NCBI RefSeq assembly: GCF_947495275.1
Contig: NZ_CANLYL010000009.1
Coordinates: 124,001 to 188,000 of the forward strand
DNA from: an uncultured Roseobacter sp.
GTDB lineage: Bacteria > Pseudomonadota > Alphaproteobacteria > Rhodobacterales > Rhodobacteraceae
Length of the DNA stretch: 64,000 bases
Direction: 5' to 3'
In this document: one piece after another, positions 1 to 8,797 of the stretch
How positions within the stretch are numbered: position 1 is the stretch's first letter
Layout: every line of letters begins with the position of its first letter
Translations under genes and position numbers: made by a program
The notes under the pieces: model-generated
Databases searched by the model: none
What the model saw: only the letters and a program-made list of their open reading frames with translations
Told to the model about the DNA's origin: nothing

Positions 1-34
1 TCGGTGTGACCCTCAAACGCTTAGGGAGGCTCTT

Positions 35-955
35 ATGAAGCTCATTAAATTCGCTGCTGCGGCAACGACCGGAATCCTGTTGTCTGCTGGTATCGCGGCG
101 GCCGAGGACAAACCCGTTGTTGGTCTGATCATGAAGTCGCTCGCCAACGAGTTCTTTCAGAATATGCTCGAAGGCGCAGAAGCCCACGCGGCAGAGCGTG
201 GCGACTATGAATTGCGCGCAGTCGGGATGCAAAACGAGACTGATTTTGAATCCCAGATAAACGCTGTTGAAAACTTCATCACTCAGGGCGTTGATGCAAT
301 CGTTGTTGCACCGGCAGATTCCAAGGCCATGGTGCGCCCGTTGAAGCGGGCGATGGAGGCAGGCATTGTTGTTGTCAATTTTGATGTCGCTCTGGATGAG
401 GACGCCAAGAAACAGCAGGGCATCGATCTGGCATTTGTGGGTCCGGACAATCGCGGCGGCGCTAAACTTGCTGGCGATGCTCTGGCGCAGAAACTGGGTG
501 CCGGTGGCAAGGTTGTCATTATCGAGGGCAATCCGGGTGCCGATAATGCGAACCAGCGGCGCTTGGGTTTTGAGGATTCAGTGACGGAACACAAGCTGGA
601 ATTGCTCGATAGCCGGACTGCGCATTGGGAAACAGAGGAAGCCAATCAGGTGTTTTCGGCAATGTTGACCGCCAATCCCGACATTCAGGGTGTCATGGCA
701 GCCAATGACTCCATGGCGATCGGTGTCGTGAAGGCATTGGAAGCCGCCGGGCGGACAGATATCGAGGTCGTGGGTTTTGATGCGATCCCAGCAGTCCTGC
801 CAATGATCGAAGACGGGCGTCTGTTGGCCTCGGTTGATCAGTTTGGCAAGGAAATGGCTGCCAACTCCATTGATCTTGCTCTGGAGGTTCTGGCGGGCGG
901 TCCGGCTCTTGAAGGCTGGGTCAGGACCCCGATCGAATTGGTTGCGGGCGAATAA
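35..955 (+). CDS. rbsB: Periplasmic sugar-binding protein of a ribose-type ABC importer
   Basis: Substrate-binding protein that would capture a pentose-like sugar in the periplasm and deliver it to the permease encoded downstream. It is 306 aa with a clear signal peptide (basic MKLIK start, hydrophobic core, cleavage around GIAAAED at residues 20-24) followed by a two-lobed periplasmic-binding-protein fold of the LacI/RbsB type (motifs ANEFFQNMLEGAE, DAIVVAPADSKAM, VVIIEGNPGADNANQR, AANDSMAIGVVKAL). The start is supported by a strong ribosome-binding site (taggGAGGc) 7-8 bases upstream. It heads rbsBACK-lacI. Ribose is the default guess because a ribokinase is present, but rbsD is absent, so another pentose, polyol or nucleoside remains possible. 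Confidence 0.9.
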   Translation: MKLIKFAAAATTGILLSAGIAAAEDKPVVGLIMKSLANEFFQNMLEGAEAHAAERGDYELRAVGMQNETDFESQINAVENFITQGVDAIVVAPADSKAMVRPLKRAMEAGIVVVNFDVALDEDAKKQQGIDLAFVGPDNRGGAKLAGDALAQKLGAGGKVVIIEGNPGADNANQRRLGFEDSVTEHKLELLDSRTAHWETEEANQVFSAMLTANPDIQGVMAANDSMAIGVVKALEAAGRTDIEVVGFDAIPAVLPMIEDGRLLASVDQFGKEMAANSIDLALEVLAGGPALEGWVRTPIELVAGE

Positions 956-967
956 TTTGCAGCAGCC

Positions 968-1001
968 GACGCCCGGTGTCTTCAGCCGGGCGTCTGTTTT
1001 T
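968..1001 (+). terminator. Intrinsic terminator between rbsB and rbsA
   Basis: A perfect 9-bp stem (GACGCCCGG / CCGGGCGTC) with a 9-base loop is followed by TGTTTTT. It lies 13 bases after the rbsB stop and 27 bases before the rbsA start, so it probably lets only part of the transcription continue and keeps the binding protein in excess over the ATPase and permease. Confidence 0.8.
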
Positions 1002-1027
1002 CAACCCAAAGAGATAGAGGCGAGATC

Positions 1028-2569
1028 ATGCCAAACCTGGCGAGTTCCCCACTGCTGTCGGTAACCGATTTGCGTAAATCATTTGGAGGCATCCATGCGC
1101 TCGATGGCGTGAGTTTTGCCCTGACGTCAGGAGAGGTGCATGCCTTGGTCGGAGAAAATGGTGCAGGAAAATCGACATTGATCAAGGTCCTGTCCGGTGT
1201 TCACATGTTTGAGGCCGGCGAGATCAGAATGGATGGTGACGGTTACCGGCCCACCTCCCCCCATGCTGCAAAAGTCGCCGGAATTCAGGTCGTGCATCAG
1301 GAATTCAACCTTTTGGGTGACTTGAGCGTGGCGGAGAACATCTCCATCGAAGCTCTGCCGAAAACGAAGTTCGGCCTGCTCGACCGCAAGGAAATGAACC
1401 GCCGGGCCCGAGCGGCCCTGGATGCGATCGGCCTCAACGACGTGGATGTCACCGCGCCGGTCAGGTCGCTGGGCATCGCGCATCGTCAATTGATCGAAAT
1501 TGCCCGCGCCTTGCAAAGCGACAGCTGCATTCTGATCCTGGATGAACCTACGGCCACGCTTACCGAGCGCGAGACAGCGCGTCTTTTCGAGATCGTCAGC
1601 GGTATCAAGGCGAAAGGGGTCACCGTCGTCTTTGTGTCGCATCACCTTGAGGAGGTTTTCGGTATTTGTGATCGCGTGACAGTTTTCCGAAATGGCAAAA
1701 CCATAACGACCGAAAATATTGCAGATGTCACACCTCCCGACGTGGTACGTTTCATGGTCGGGCACGCGCTTGAAGAGACGGCATCTGACGCCGCTGCCCC
1801 AGCACACTCCCGCGAGGTTGCGCTTGCAGTTGAAGGTTTGCAAACGACGGCCAACCCCTCTTCCGACGGGATCAGTTTTGAGCTGCGAAAAGGAGAAATT
1901 CTGGGCATAGCCGGGCTGGTTGGCGCTGGTCGCACCGAGGTCCTGAGAGCCATATTTGGCGCCGACCCGATGTTGTCTGGCCGGGTTCTGAAAGACGGCG
2001 CGCCTTTGACCATTCGTCAACCAAGGGACGCAATTGCTGCCGGCATCGGTTTCGTTACCGAGGATCGCAAGGACGAGGGCCTGATCCTCGAAATGCCGAT
2101 TGCGGCAAACAGTTCTTTGGTCGATATCGGAACGGTTTCGCGCTGGGGTTTGGTGAATTTCGCCGCAGAACGCGCCATGGCCACGCAAGGTGGGGCGCGT
2201 TTGAAGCTCAAATACGGAAAACTGTCTGACCCGGTATCCAGCCTGTCCGGCGGCAATCAACAAAAAGTGGTTCTGGCCAAATGGCTTGCGGGAAATCCAA
2301 GTATTCTGCTGCTGGACGAGCCGACGCGCGGCGTCGATGTCGGCGCAAAGGCTGAAATCTACAGCATCCTGCGCGGACTGGCAGCGCAGGGGATATCCAT
2401 GATTGTCGTCTCGTCAGAACTGCCGGAACTCACTGCCTTGACCGATCGCATTCTGGTGATGGCCGGGCATCAAATTCAAGGCGTGCTCGACCGGTCCGAA
2501 TACTCACAAGAACGGATTCTTCAGCTCGCATATGGGCAGGAGACCAATTCAGAAAGGAAAACGGCATGA
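1028..2569 (+). CDS. rbsA: Sugar ABC transporter ATPase, duplicated domain (RbsA type)
   Basis: Cytoplasmic ATPase powering sugar import. At 513 aa it has the usual RbsA/MglA length and two ABC domains. The first carries a canonical Walker A (GENGAGKST, about residue 43) and Walker B (CILILDEPTATLT) with the degenerate signature typical of the N-terminal half. The second has the altered P-loop GLVGAGRTE and a full signature LSGGNQQKVVLAKWL followed by LLLDEPTRGVD. This asymmetry is normal for the family and not a defect. The stop overlaps the permease start by 4 bases (ATGA), indicating translational coupling. Confidence 0.93.
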   Translation: MPNLASSPLLSVTDLRKSFGGIHALDGVSFALTSGEVHALVGENGAGKSTLIKVLSGVHMFEAGEIRMDGDGYRPTSPHAAKVAGIQVVHQEFNLLGDLSVAENISIEALPKTKFGLLDRKEMNRRARAALDAIGLNDVDVTAPVRSLGIAHRQLIEIARALQSDSCILILDEPTATLTERETARLFEIVSGIKAKGVTVVFVSHHLEEVFGICDRVTVFRNGKTITTENIADVTPPDVVRFMVGHALEETASDAAAPAHSREVALAVEGLQTTANPSSDGISFELRKGEILGIAGLVGAGRTEVLRAIFGADPMLSGRVLKDGAPLTIRQPRDAIAAGIGFVTEDRKDEGLILEMPIAANSSLVDIGTVSRWGLVNFAAERAMATQGGARLKLKYGKLSDPVSSLSGGNQQKVVLAKWLAGNPSILLLDEPTRGVDVGAKAEIYSILRGLAAQGISMIVVSSELPELTALTDRILVMAGHQIQGVLDRSEYSQERILQLAYGQETNSERKTA

Positions 2570-3564
2570 GCATCGCTGAGGAAGTTTCATTCACACCGAG
2601 GAGAAAACCCGTGTCGATCCGTTCCATTGTCAACAACGCAGGCATCGGATTGGCCTTGCTTGTGATGATCGCATTCTTTTCGGTCGCCAGTGAGCATTTT
2701 CTGTCTGCCAACAACATCACCAACATTCTGACCCAGATTACGATCAACCTGATCCTGGCGGTGGGGATGACATTCGTGATCCTTATCGGTGGCATTGACC
2801 TGTCCGTCGGGTCGGTTATGGCTTTCGCCGCCGTTGTTGCTGGCAAAGCCATCACACTGCCCGGCCTGGGTCCCACTGAGCTGATTATCCTCGCGGTTCT
2901 GGCCGGGGTGGTGGCAGGCACGATATGTGGTGTTCTGAATGGGGTCGTCAGCGCATATTGGTCGTTGCCGTCCTTTATCATCACGTTAGGCATGCTCAAC
3001 ATCGCCCGTGGGGCCGCGCTACAGATTTCCGGGGCGCAAACCATCTACTCCTTTCCCTTTGCCTTCGAAGAATTCGGATCTTTGCTGGTCTACGGTGTTC
3101 CGGTTGTTTTCATTGTGGCATTGGCGCTGGTTGTGATTGCCTGGTTCGTCCTCAATCGCACCGTTTTTGGTCGCCTTATCTACGGGATTGGAAACAACGA
3201 GGAGGCCGTGCGTCTCGCTGGGCACCCCGTTTTCTGGTACAAGGTCGCGGCGTTTTCGATCTGCGGTTTCACAGCTGGAATCGCCGCCATCATCTATATG
3301 GCGCGACTGAACATTGCCTCCCCGATTGCCGGTATCGGTTTTGAGCTGAACGCCATTGCCGCGGTGATTATCGGAGGGACCAGCCTGAGCGGCGGGCGTG
3401 GCTCCGTGATCGGAACGCTTCTGGGCGCTTTCATAATTGGTGTTCTTGCAAACGGGCTTATTCTGATTGGACTGAGCGATTTCATGCGGCAGATGATTAC
3501 TGGTGTTGTGATCGTAGTCGCCGTTATCCTCGACCATTACCGAGCGAAGTATTCCGCGTCATGA
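2566..3564 (+). CDS. rbsC: Sugar ABC transporter permease (RbsC type)
   Basis: Inner-membrane permease of the BPD_transp_2 family, 332 aa, with about eight to ten hydrophobic segments. Diagnostic stretches are GMTFVILIGGIDLSVGSVMA (about residues 66-85), the GNNEEAVRLAG cytoplasmic loop that contacts the ATPase, and the late GGTSLSGGRGSV motif. It overlaps rbsA by ATGA. The N-terminal extension of about 20 polar residues before the first membrane segment is unremarkable. Confidence 0.93.
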   Translation: MSIAEEVSFTPRRKPVSIRSIVNNAGIGLALLVMIAFFSVASEHFLSANNITNILTQITINLILAVGMTFVILIGGIDLSVGSVMAFAAVVAGKAITLPGLGPTELIILAVLAGVVAGTICGVLNGVVSAYWSLPSFIITLGMLNIARGAALQISGAQTIYSFPFAFEEFGSLLVYGVPVVFIVALALVVIAWFVLNRTVFGRLIYGIGNNEEAVRLAGHPVFWYKVAAFSICGFTAGIAAIIYMARLNIASPIAGIGFELNAIAAVIIGGTSLSGGRGSVIGTLLGAFIIGVLANGLILIGLSDFMRQMITGVVIVVAVILDHYRAKYSAS

Positions 3565-3676
3565 GGCCGCCTTCGCTGATCCTCGCAACCCCTTGCGGCG
3601 GGATCACGGGTCTTGCGGAGCATCACATGCGGTCCGGCTCGGGCCTCAAGTTGAAACCAATCACCGAGGTATCTTC

Positions 3677-4621
3677 ATGACAGACGTTGTTGTCGTTGGA
3701 AGCATTAACGTGGATATGGTCAGCTATCTGGATCGCTGGCCTGTCGTTGGAGAGACAGTTGCCGCCCAGGAGACAAAGATTTCCCTGGGGGGCAAGGGCG
3801 CCAATCAGGCGATCGCTGCGGCGCGTTTAGGGGCTTCGGTCAGGATGATCGGTGCCATCGGATCAGACGAACTGGGCCGCGACGTTGCAAACCGCCTGCG
3901 CGCGGCAGATGTCCAACTCTCGCTGCGTGAGAAAAGCGACAAGACCAGCGGCATGGCCTTCATCGACGTGGGGCCCGATGGTGGCAACATCATTCGACTA
4001 TCGGAGGGCGCAAACAAGTGTCTGACCGCGGCCAACGTCCTTGATTGCGCAGCAGATGTGACGGACGCGAAGGTTCTGCTTGTTCAAAACGAAGTGCCGC
4101 TTGAGGCGTCTTTGGCGGCAGCCCGTGTGGCTCGGGCGAATGGTCTGACCGTCATCATGGATCCGGCACCGGCCCCGGTGCCTTTCTGGAACGCGGAAGT
4201 GTTGTCCGAGTTCGACATTATCACGCCGAACGCCCATGAGGCCCATCTTATTCTGGGCGCACTGCCCAAGACATTGCAGGCGGCGGAGCAGGCGGCAGCG
4301 CGCCTCAGAACCATGGGACCGCGCGGCGCAATCGTTACAATGGGGGCCAGCGGTGTCGGGTGGAGCATAGGGTCTTGCAGCGGTCATGTCGTCGCCCCTA
4401 ACGTGCCTGCAATTGATACGGTTGCGGCAGGCGATTGTTTCAACGGAGCCTTTGCAACTTTCCTGTCACGGGGCGCTTGCGTGGAAGAGGCCATTTCCCT
4501 TGCTGTGGATGCAGCCGCACTCGCCACGACCCGTCGCGGCGCGGCCGATGCGATGCCATCCGGGGATGAATTACGGGAATTCAACACAGCGCATCATGCC
4601 AAGGCCTTGGAAATCGGCTGA
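3677..4621 (+). CDS. rbsK: Ribokinase (PfkB family sugar kinase)
   Basis: Would phosphorylate the imported sugar (ribose to ribose-5-phosphate) in the cytoplasm. From ATG 3677 it is 314 aa, the standard length. The N-terminal PfkB signature GGKGANQAIAAARLGA (about residues 38-53) and the C-terminal catalytic signature DTVAAGDCFNGAF (the Asp of AAGD is the catalytic base) are intact. The reading frame is open further upstream to 3593, but the residues there do not resemble the family, and MTDVVVVGSINVDMV is the expected N terminus. It lies about 110 bases after rbsC, so probably in the same operon. Confidence 0.9.
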   Translation: MTDVVVVGSINVDMVSYLDRWPVVGETVAAQETKISLGGKGANQAIAAARLGASVRMIGAIGSDELGRDVANRLRAADVQLSLREKSDKTSGMAFIDVGPDGGNIIRLSEGANKCLTAANVLDCAADVTDAKVLLVQNEVPLEASLAAARVARANGLTVIMDPAPAPVPFWNAEVLSEFDIITPNAHEAHLILGALPKTLQAAEQAAARLRTMGPRGAIVTMGASGVGWSIGSCSGHVVAPNVPAIDTVAAGDCFNGAFATFLSRGACVEEAISLAVDAAALATTRRGAADAMPSGDELREFNTAHHAKALEIG

Positions 4622-4672
4622 TTATGGTTTCAAACTGCGCAGCAGGGGAACGTAAATGCTAAGGTAGAACAG

Positions 4673-5665
4673 ATGTCGACCGTCAAAGATGTCGCGCGTG
4701 AAGCGGGGGTATCCGTCGGTACCGTCTCAAAGGTTTTGTCCAACGACCAAACGGTGAAACCCGTCCTACGCGCTCGGGTAATGCAGGCGGTCACGGAACT
4801 GAACTACCGGCCGAACATGGCTGCGCGTGCGCTGCGGACAAACAAGATCAATACGATCGGGCTAGTGGTTCCGGACATCACCAACCCGTTCTTTGCCCAG
4901 TTGGCGCTTGGGATTGAAACCGAAGCGGCAAAACGCGGGCATCTGGTCATGCTGACAAATTCGCATGAAGACCCGCACACCGAGCAGCGACAGATCGCGG
5001 CACTGTTGGAGCAGTCTCCGCGCGGGCTGATTGTTGTGGCTTCGAATGATTCCAGTGCGGCTCTGGATGATGCAAAGGTTCGGGTTCTCTCTGTGGACCG
5101 ACGTTTTCACGCCTGCCCATTGATCAGCACAAACCATGTGATCGGCGCGTCAAAGGTTGCCTCGCACCTGGTTAATTTGGGTCACCGTCGGCTTGCCTAC
5201 CTCTCAGGTCCGCAAAACACGGAAGTAGGCCGCCAGCGGTTGCAGGGCTTCAAGACGCAATTTGAGCGGCATCAGAAACAGGATGCATCTTTGTCACTGG
5301 TAACCAGGGAGGGGCAGTTTGACTACGAAAGTGGTGAGCAGCATGCGCGTGACCTTCTGGCAGGACCGAAGCATACCCGCCCGACCGCAATCGCGGCGGC
5401 AAGCGACCAGATGGCAATTGGTGTTCTGCGTGCGGCCCGTGACATGGAGATTTCCGTGCCGGAGGAGCTTTCCGTCACTGGTTATGACGATATCACGTTG
5501 GCATCCTTGGTGGTGCCGCGCCTGACGACATTGGCCCAACCCACCATGGCACTTGCAGCGGAGGCTGTGACGCAAATTTTGCAGGATGCGGACGTTGCGC
5601 TGACGGATGCGTTGGTCGAAGGTGAGTTGATCATTCGTGGATCAACGGCTGCTGCACCGCGGTGA
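4673..5665 (+). CDS. LacI-family transcriptional regulator, probable repressor of the sugar operon
   Basis: 330 aa. Residues 1-55 are a typical LacI helix-turn-helix and hinge (STVKDVAREAGVSVGTVSKVLS, then NYRPNMAARALR), followed by a periplasmic-binding-protein-like sensor domain (GLVVPDITNPFFAQL, ASDQMAIGVLRA). As the last gene after rbsBACK it is most simply the sugar-responsive repressor of the import genes. The operator would lie upstream of rbsB and so is cut off by the window start. The start has a GGTAGAACAG leader without a strong Shine-Dalgarno sequence, but the N terminus fits the family exactly. Confidence 0.88.
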   Translation: MSTVKDVAREAGVSVGTVSKVLSNDQTVKPVLRARVMQAVTELNYRPNMAARALRTNKINTIGLVVPDITNPFFAQLALGIETEAAKRGHLVMLTNSHEDPHTEQRQIAALLEQSPRGLIVVASNDSSAALDDAKVRVLSVDRRFHACPLISTNHVIGASKVASHLVNLGHRRLAYLSGPQNTEVGRQRLQGFKTQFERHQKQDASLSLVTREGQFDYESGEQHARDLLAGPKHTRPTAIAAASDQMAIGVLRAARDMEISVPEELSVTGYDDITLASLVVPRLTTLAQPTMALAAEAVTQILQDADVALTDALVEGELIIRGSTAAAPR

Positions 5666-5709
5666 TACACATCACTCAAGGCTGATTTTCGGCTGGCGAA
5701 ATCGCAAGC

Positions 5710-5738
5710 AAAAAGGGCCGCTCCCAAAGGTGCGGCCC
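5710..5738 (-). terminator. Intrinsic terminator downstream of rpmE
   Basis: On the minus strand the stem GGGCCGC / GCGGCCC with a 10-base loop is followed by TTTTTGC, directly after the end of rpmE. It may also reduce read-through of the convergent LacI gene. Confidence 0.75.
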
Positions 5739-5763
5739 ATTCCGTTTTTGCAGAGAGAGTGCT

Positions 5764-5985
5764 TTAGAAGCCCAGCCCTGCATATTTGTTTTTGAACTTC
5801 GAGACGCGACCGCCTGTGTCCATCAGACGGGACGAACCGCCAGTCCATGCAGGGTGCACAGAAGGGTCGATGTCGAGCGACAGCTGGTCGCCTTCCTTAC
5901 CCCATGTGGATTTCATCTGCACGATGGTTCCATCGGTCATCTTGACGTCGATGATGTGATATTCGGGATGTGTATCGGCTTTCAT
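5764..5985 (-). CDS. rpmE: 50S ribosomal protein L31
   Basis: 73 aa, matching bacterial L31 of the C-minus type ([20 protein letters not shown] at the start, then [29 protein letters not shown]). The four zinc-binding cysteines of the C-plus form are absent, as is common in alphaproteobacteria. It lies 11 bases downstream of rplS in the same direction and is followed by a terminator, so the two form a short operon. Confidence 0.95.
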   Translation of the reverse strand: MKADTHPEYHIIDVKMTDGTIVQMKSTWGKEGDQLSLDIDPSVHPAWTGGSSRLMDTGGRVSKFKNKYAGLGF

Positions 5986-5996
5986 CGATCAGGTCC

Positions 5997-6380
5997 TTAT
6001 GCGCTCGCGCCCGATTTGGGCTTGTAATGAGTGTTCTCGGCGATCCGTGCGGATTTACCGCGACGGCTGCGCAGATAGTAGAGTTTCGCGCGGCGCACAC
6101 GGCCACGACGGACAACTGTGATGCTGTCGATGTTTGTCGAATGCAGCGGGAACACACGCTCCACACCTTCGCCAAAGGAAATCTTGCGAACGGTGAAGGA
6201 GCCGGCGATACCCTTGCCGTTGTTGCGCGCAATGCACACACCTTCGTAGTTCTGCACACGGGTGCGTGTGCCTTCGGTCACTTTAAAGCCTACGCGGACG
6301 GTGTCGCCTGCGCGGAAGTCGGGAATGTCTTTCCCCAGAGCGGCGATTTGTTCCGCTTCGATTTCTGCAATCAGATCCAT
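5997..6380 (-). CDS. rplS: 50S ribosomal protein L19
   Basis: 127 aa from ATG 6380 ([16 protein letters not shown]). An in-frame upstream start (6416) adds 12 residues that the family does not have. Family motifs are present: [43 protein letters not shown] (spans residues 33-60), [13 protein letters not shown] and [19 protein letters not shown]19 sits at the 30S-50S interface. In most relatives rplS directly follows trmD. Here about 1.6 kb holding another gene on the opposite strand separates them, so rplS-rpmE must have its own promoter. Confidence 0.95.
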   Translation of the reverse strand: MDLIAEIEAEQIAALGKDIPDFRAGDTVRVGFKVTEGTRTRVQNYEGVCIARNNGKGIAGSFTVRKISFGEGVERVFPLHSTNIDSITVVRRGRVRRAKLYYLRSRRGKSARIAENTHYKPKSGASA

Positions 6381-6766
6381 CTGATCGTCTCCTATGATGC
6401 CCGTGGTTTTTTCCACGAAGTATTGCGCGTTTCAGAGCTCCGGGTTCTATCGGGTCGGCCGTAGCGCCCGCCGGGAGAGTACAAACATCATTCCTTGTTT
6501 CAGCGCCTTGCAAAGCAAAACGACCCGGAGCCGCGACAGCGATTCCGAACAGTCGGGGTTTAGGGGCAAATTCCATGCAGTTCAAGCCTTCTGACACGCC
6601 AAAGGGCCAGTTATTCGCCTCATTTTGCCGATTCACGTTGCCGACATCAGCTATTATCTGATAATCTGCACGCATTCGGCAATTCGAAATCGACCATTAA
6701 AAATAGAATTCGAGAACGGATTGCTTCGAAGGGTACGAAACATAACAAGTCAGGGGTATGATTTAC
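6381..6766. other. Divergent intergenic region between rplS and the VPLPA-CTERM gene
   Basis: 386 bases without a supportable gene. It must hold the rplS-rpmE promoter on the minus strand and the promoter of the secreted-protein gene on the plus strand. The part from about 6640 to 6750 is clearly A+T-richer than its surroundings. No tRNA, riboswitch or conserved leader structure was recognised. Confidence 0.5.
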
Positions 6767-7399
6767 ATGAACAAATTAGTGAAGTCTTTGGCGGCTTTTG
6801 CCGTCGCTAATGGGCTGTTGGCTGGTGCTGCGAGCGCGGCCTCGGTCATATTCGAGGATGATTTCAACCGGGCCAACAACACTAGCGTTGGCAATGGTTG
6901 GACCGAGTTGGAAGATGACAACAACGATGTACGGATAATAAGCAATCAGCTAAGGCTGCGCGATTTTCTACCAGGAAATCCTGATGCCGCAGCTGCCAGT
7001 GCGGTGATTGACGCTACCGGATACACCAATATCACAGTGTCGTTTGACTGGCGTTCTCTTGACCCGAATGAGAGCAGTGATGACCTCTTTCTGGTTTGGG
7101 CGCTTGATCCCAGACCCGCACTGACAAATGAAGGCGCCTGGACGGAAGTATTTCAGGGCGGGAGCGGCGGCACCAATACATTCTCTGAATCGGTGTCCAT
7201 CAGCCCGGGTGCTGATAACAGCATGTTCAACCTGATGTTCTGGTCGGACGTGGGTACCGGCAGTGAAGGGTTCTTGATTGATAATCTGGTCGTTACCGGC
7301 GATCTCATCTCTCCGGTTCCAGTCCCGGCATCCTTGCCTCTGCTGGCAGCGGCGTTTGCAGGTTTCGGCGTGATGCGGCGTCGTAAAAACAAGAGCTGA
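6767..7399 (+). CDS. Secreted protein with VPLPA/PEP-CTERM-like sorting tail
   Basis: 210 aa from ATG 6767, which has GGGG about ten bases upstream; the ATG at 6758 is too close to that site. There is an N-terminal signal peptide (about residues 1-25, ending GAASA), a mid-region of beta-rich, Asp/Asn-rich sequence (VIFEDDFNRANNTSVGNGW) of the kind found in LamG/jelly-roll-like carbohydrate-binding domains, and a C-terminal tripartite tail: PVPAS motif, hydrophobic helix LPLLAAAFAGFGV, then RRRKNKS. Such tails are processed by exosortases; none is encoded in the window. The ligand and role are unknown. The gene lies between trmD and rplS on the opposite strand, consistent with insertion into a ribosomal operon. 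Confidence 0.8.
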   Translation: MNKLVKSLAAFAVANGLLAGAASAASVIFEDDFNRANNTSVGNGWTELEDDNNDVRIISNQLRLRDFLPGNPDAAAASAVIDATGYTNITVSFDWRSLDPNESSDDLFLVWALDPRPALTNEGAWTEVFQGGSGGTNTFSESVSISPGADNSMFNLMFWSDVGTGSEGFLIDNLVVTGDLISPVPVPASLPLLAAAFAGFGVMRRRKNKS

Positions 7400-7423
7400 A
7401 AATTGAGAGAACTCAAAGCGAAG

Positions 7424-7451
7424 GGGCGGTCTTTTGGACCGCCCTTTTTTT
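7424..7451 (+). terminator. Intrinsic terminator after the VPLPA-CTERM gene
   Basis: A perfect 8-bp stem GGGCGGTC / GACCGCCC with loop TTTTG is followed by seven T. It lies 24 bases after the stop codon, showing the upstream gene is a monocistronic unit. Confidence 0.9.
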
Positions 7452-7581
7452 GTTCGATTGGTATTTGGGCTGGATATGGCCCGGGAAGGGGATGCGCGCC
7501 TGTCCGATGTGCTGCGCCCCTGCAACCTTCCCGAACGAACCTGCGAATCTGAATAAGTGATCCCGTAAATTGCGGCAGTCT

Positions 7582-7884
7582 TCAGGTCATGCCCGCAAAT
7601 CGTTGGGGAAGCGCGCGACGTAAAACGGCAATGGAGACGCGCGCGTCGGAATGTAAATGGGCGGCTTCATCAAAAACCGGTCTCGGCTTTTTGTTGGCCA
7701 GCGATACCGGGCGATAGGCGGCAACCGGTATTGATGCACGTTGTTGCGGCTGCGGCGGTGCTACACATTCTTCGGCAATCGGATCGCGCACATGACGCGG
7801 CTCGAACCGTGAGAATTTCTTGGTCGGCATCGAGAGTTGTTGTTCGTATTTTGACGCGTTTATCGTGTTGAACAGGCGCAGCAT
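7582..7884 (-). CDS. Small hypothetical protein downstream of trmD
   Basis: 100 aa, function not recognised. It is kept because a very good ribosome-binding site (GGGGAGAT, 6 bases before ATG) precedes it, and the region lies on the same strand as the trmD operon with its own 120-base leader. The sequence is basic and Pro/Arg-rich in the middle (EPRHVRDPIAEECVAPPQPQQR), with no signal peptide or membrane segment, and ends with a short helical part (ARVSIAVLRRALPQRFAGMT). An inverted repeat TTTGAC-N8-GTCAAA lies in its upstream region at 7930-7949. Confidence 0.55.
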   Translation of the reverse strand: MLRLFNTINASKYEQQLSMPTKKFSRFEPRHVRDPIAEECVAPPQPQQRASIPVAAYRPVSLANKKPRPVFDEAAHLHSDARVSIAVLRRALPQRFAGMT

Positions 7885-8004
7885 TTGATATCTCCCCAGA
7901 TTTCCATTCTCTGGAGTGTCGGTGCAAATTTTGACGAAACTTAGTCAAATTGATCGGAGTTTGGGGCAATTGTAAGGCTGCGCCTCCCAAGCGGGCGCAA
8001 GCTG

Positions 8005-8796
8005 TCACATGTCTTCGTGGGTTTTCTTCCACAGGTCGGGACGCCGGGTTTTGGTCAGAGTTTCGGATTGCTGACGTCGCCACTTGGCGATTTCACCGTG
8101 ATTGCCAGACATCAGAACATCAGGAATATCGCGGCCCTCCCATGTCGCGGGCCGGGTATATTGAGGATGCTCCAGCAGGCCATTTGAGTGGCTCTCCTCA
8201 ACCGTGCTGTCGGCATTGCCCAGCACGCCCGGCAAGAGACGCACGGTGGCATCGATCATGGCTTGGGCGGCCAACTCACCACCGGTCATCACGAAGTCCC
8301 CCAGTGAAACCTCCGTGACGTTATAGTGCTGTAAAACGCGTTCATCGACACCCTCAAAGCGACCGCACAGGACGGTCACCCCATCACAGCGCGCCAGATC
8401 GCGGGCCATTGCCTGATCGAAAGGGCGTCCTCTTGGGGACATGTAGAGGATTGGCCAGCGGCCTTTCGCGTGTTGCTGGGCAGCTTCAATCGCGGGGCCG
8501 ACGACATCTGCCCGCATGACCATGCCAGCGCCACCGCCTGCGGGCGTATCGTCGACATTTCTGTGCTTGCCGATGCCAAACCCGCGCAAGTCATGAGTAT
8601 GCAGCTGCCACGCCCCTTCCTTCAGGGCCTTGCCGGTCAACGAAAAACCGAGCACGCCGGGGAAGGCGTCGGGAAAAAGAGTGATGATCCGCGCTTGCCA
8701 GACGCCTGCCAGAGTTTCCTCCGTGCCCATCAATGACTGCGGCGTCAGCCGAGGCTGGATGCTCTTGCGACCGTGACTTTTGGGCTTTTCCGCCAC
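8005..8796 (-). CDS. trmD: tRNA (guanosine(37)-N1)-methyltransferase
   Basis: Methylates G37 of tRNAs reading CNN codons, preventing +1 frameshifting. I place the start at GTG 8796, one base after the rimM stop, giving 263 aa beginning (M)AEKPKSHGRKS. An in-frame open stretch reaching 8928 overlaps rimM and is not family-like. Conserved segments include ARIITLFPDAFPGVLG, the SAM-binding trefoil-knot region (YMSPRGRPFDQ, CGRFEGVDERVL, SLGDFVMTGGE) and YTRPATWEGRDIPDVLMSGNH. A start at the internal Met before GTEETLAGVW is the alternative. Confidence 0.93.
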   Translation of the reverse strand: MAEKPKSHGRKSIQPRLTPQSLMGTEETLAGVWQARIITLFPDAFPGVLGFSLTGKALKEGAWQLHTHDLRGFGIGKHRNVDDTPAGGGAGMVMRADVVGPAIEAAQQHAKGRWPILYMSPRGRPFDQAMARDLARCDGVTVLCGRFEGVDERVLQHYNVTEVSLGDFVMTGGELAAQAMIDATVRLLPGVLGNADSTVEESHSNGLLEHPQYTRPATWEGRDIPDVLMSGNHGEIAKWRRQQSETLTKTRRPDLWKKTHEDM

Positions 8797-8797
8797 C

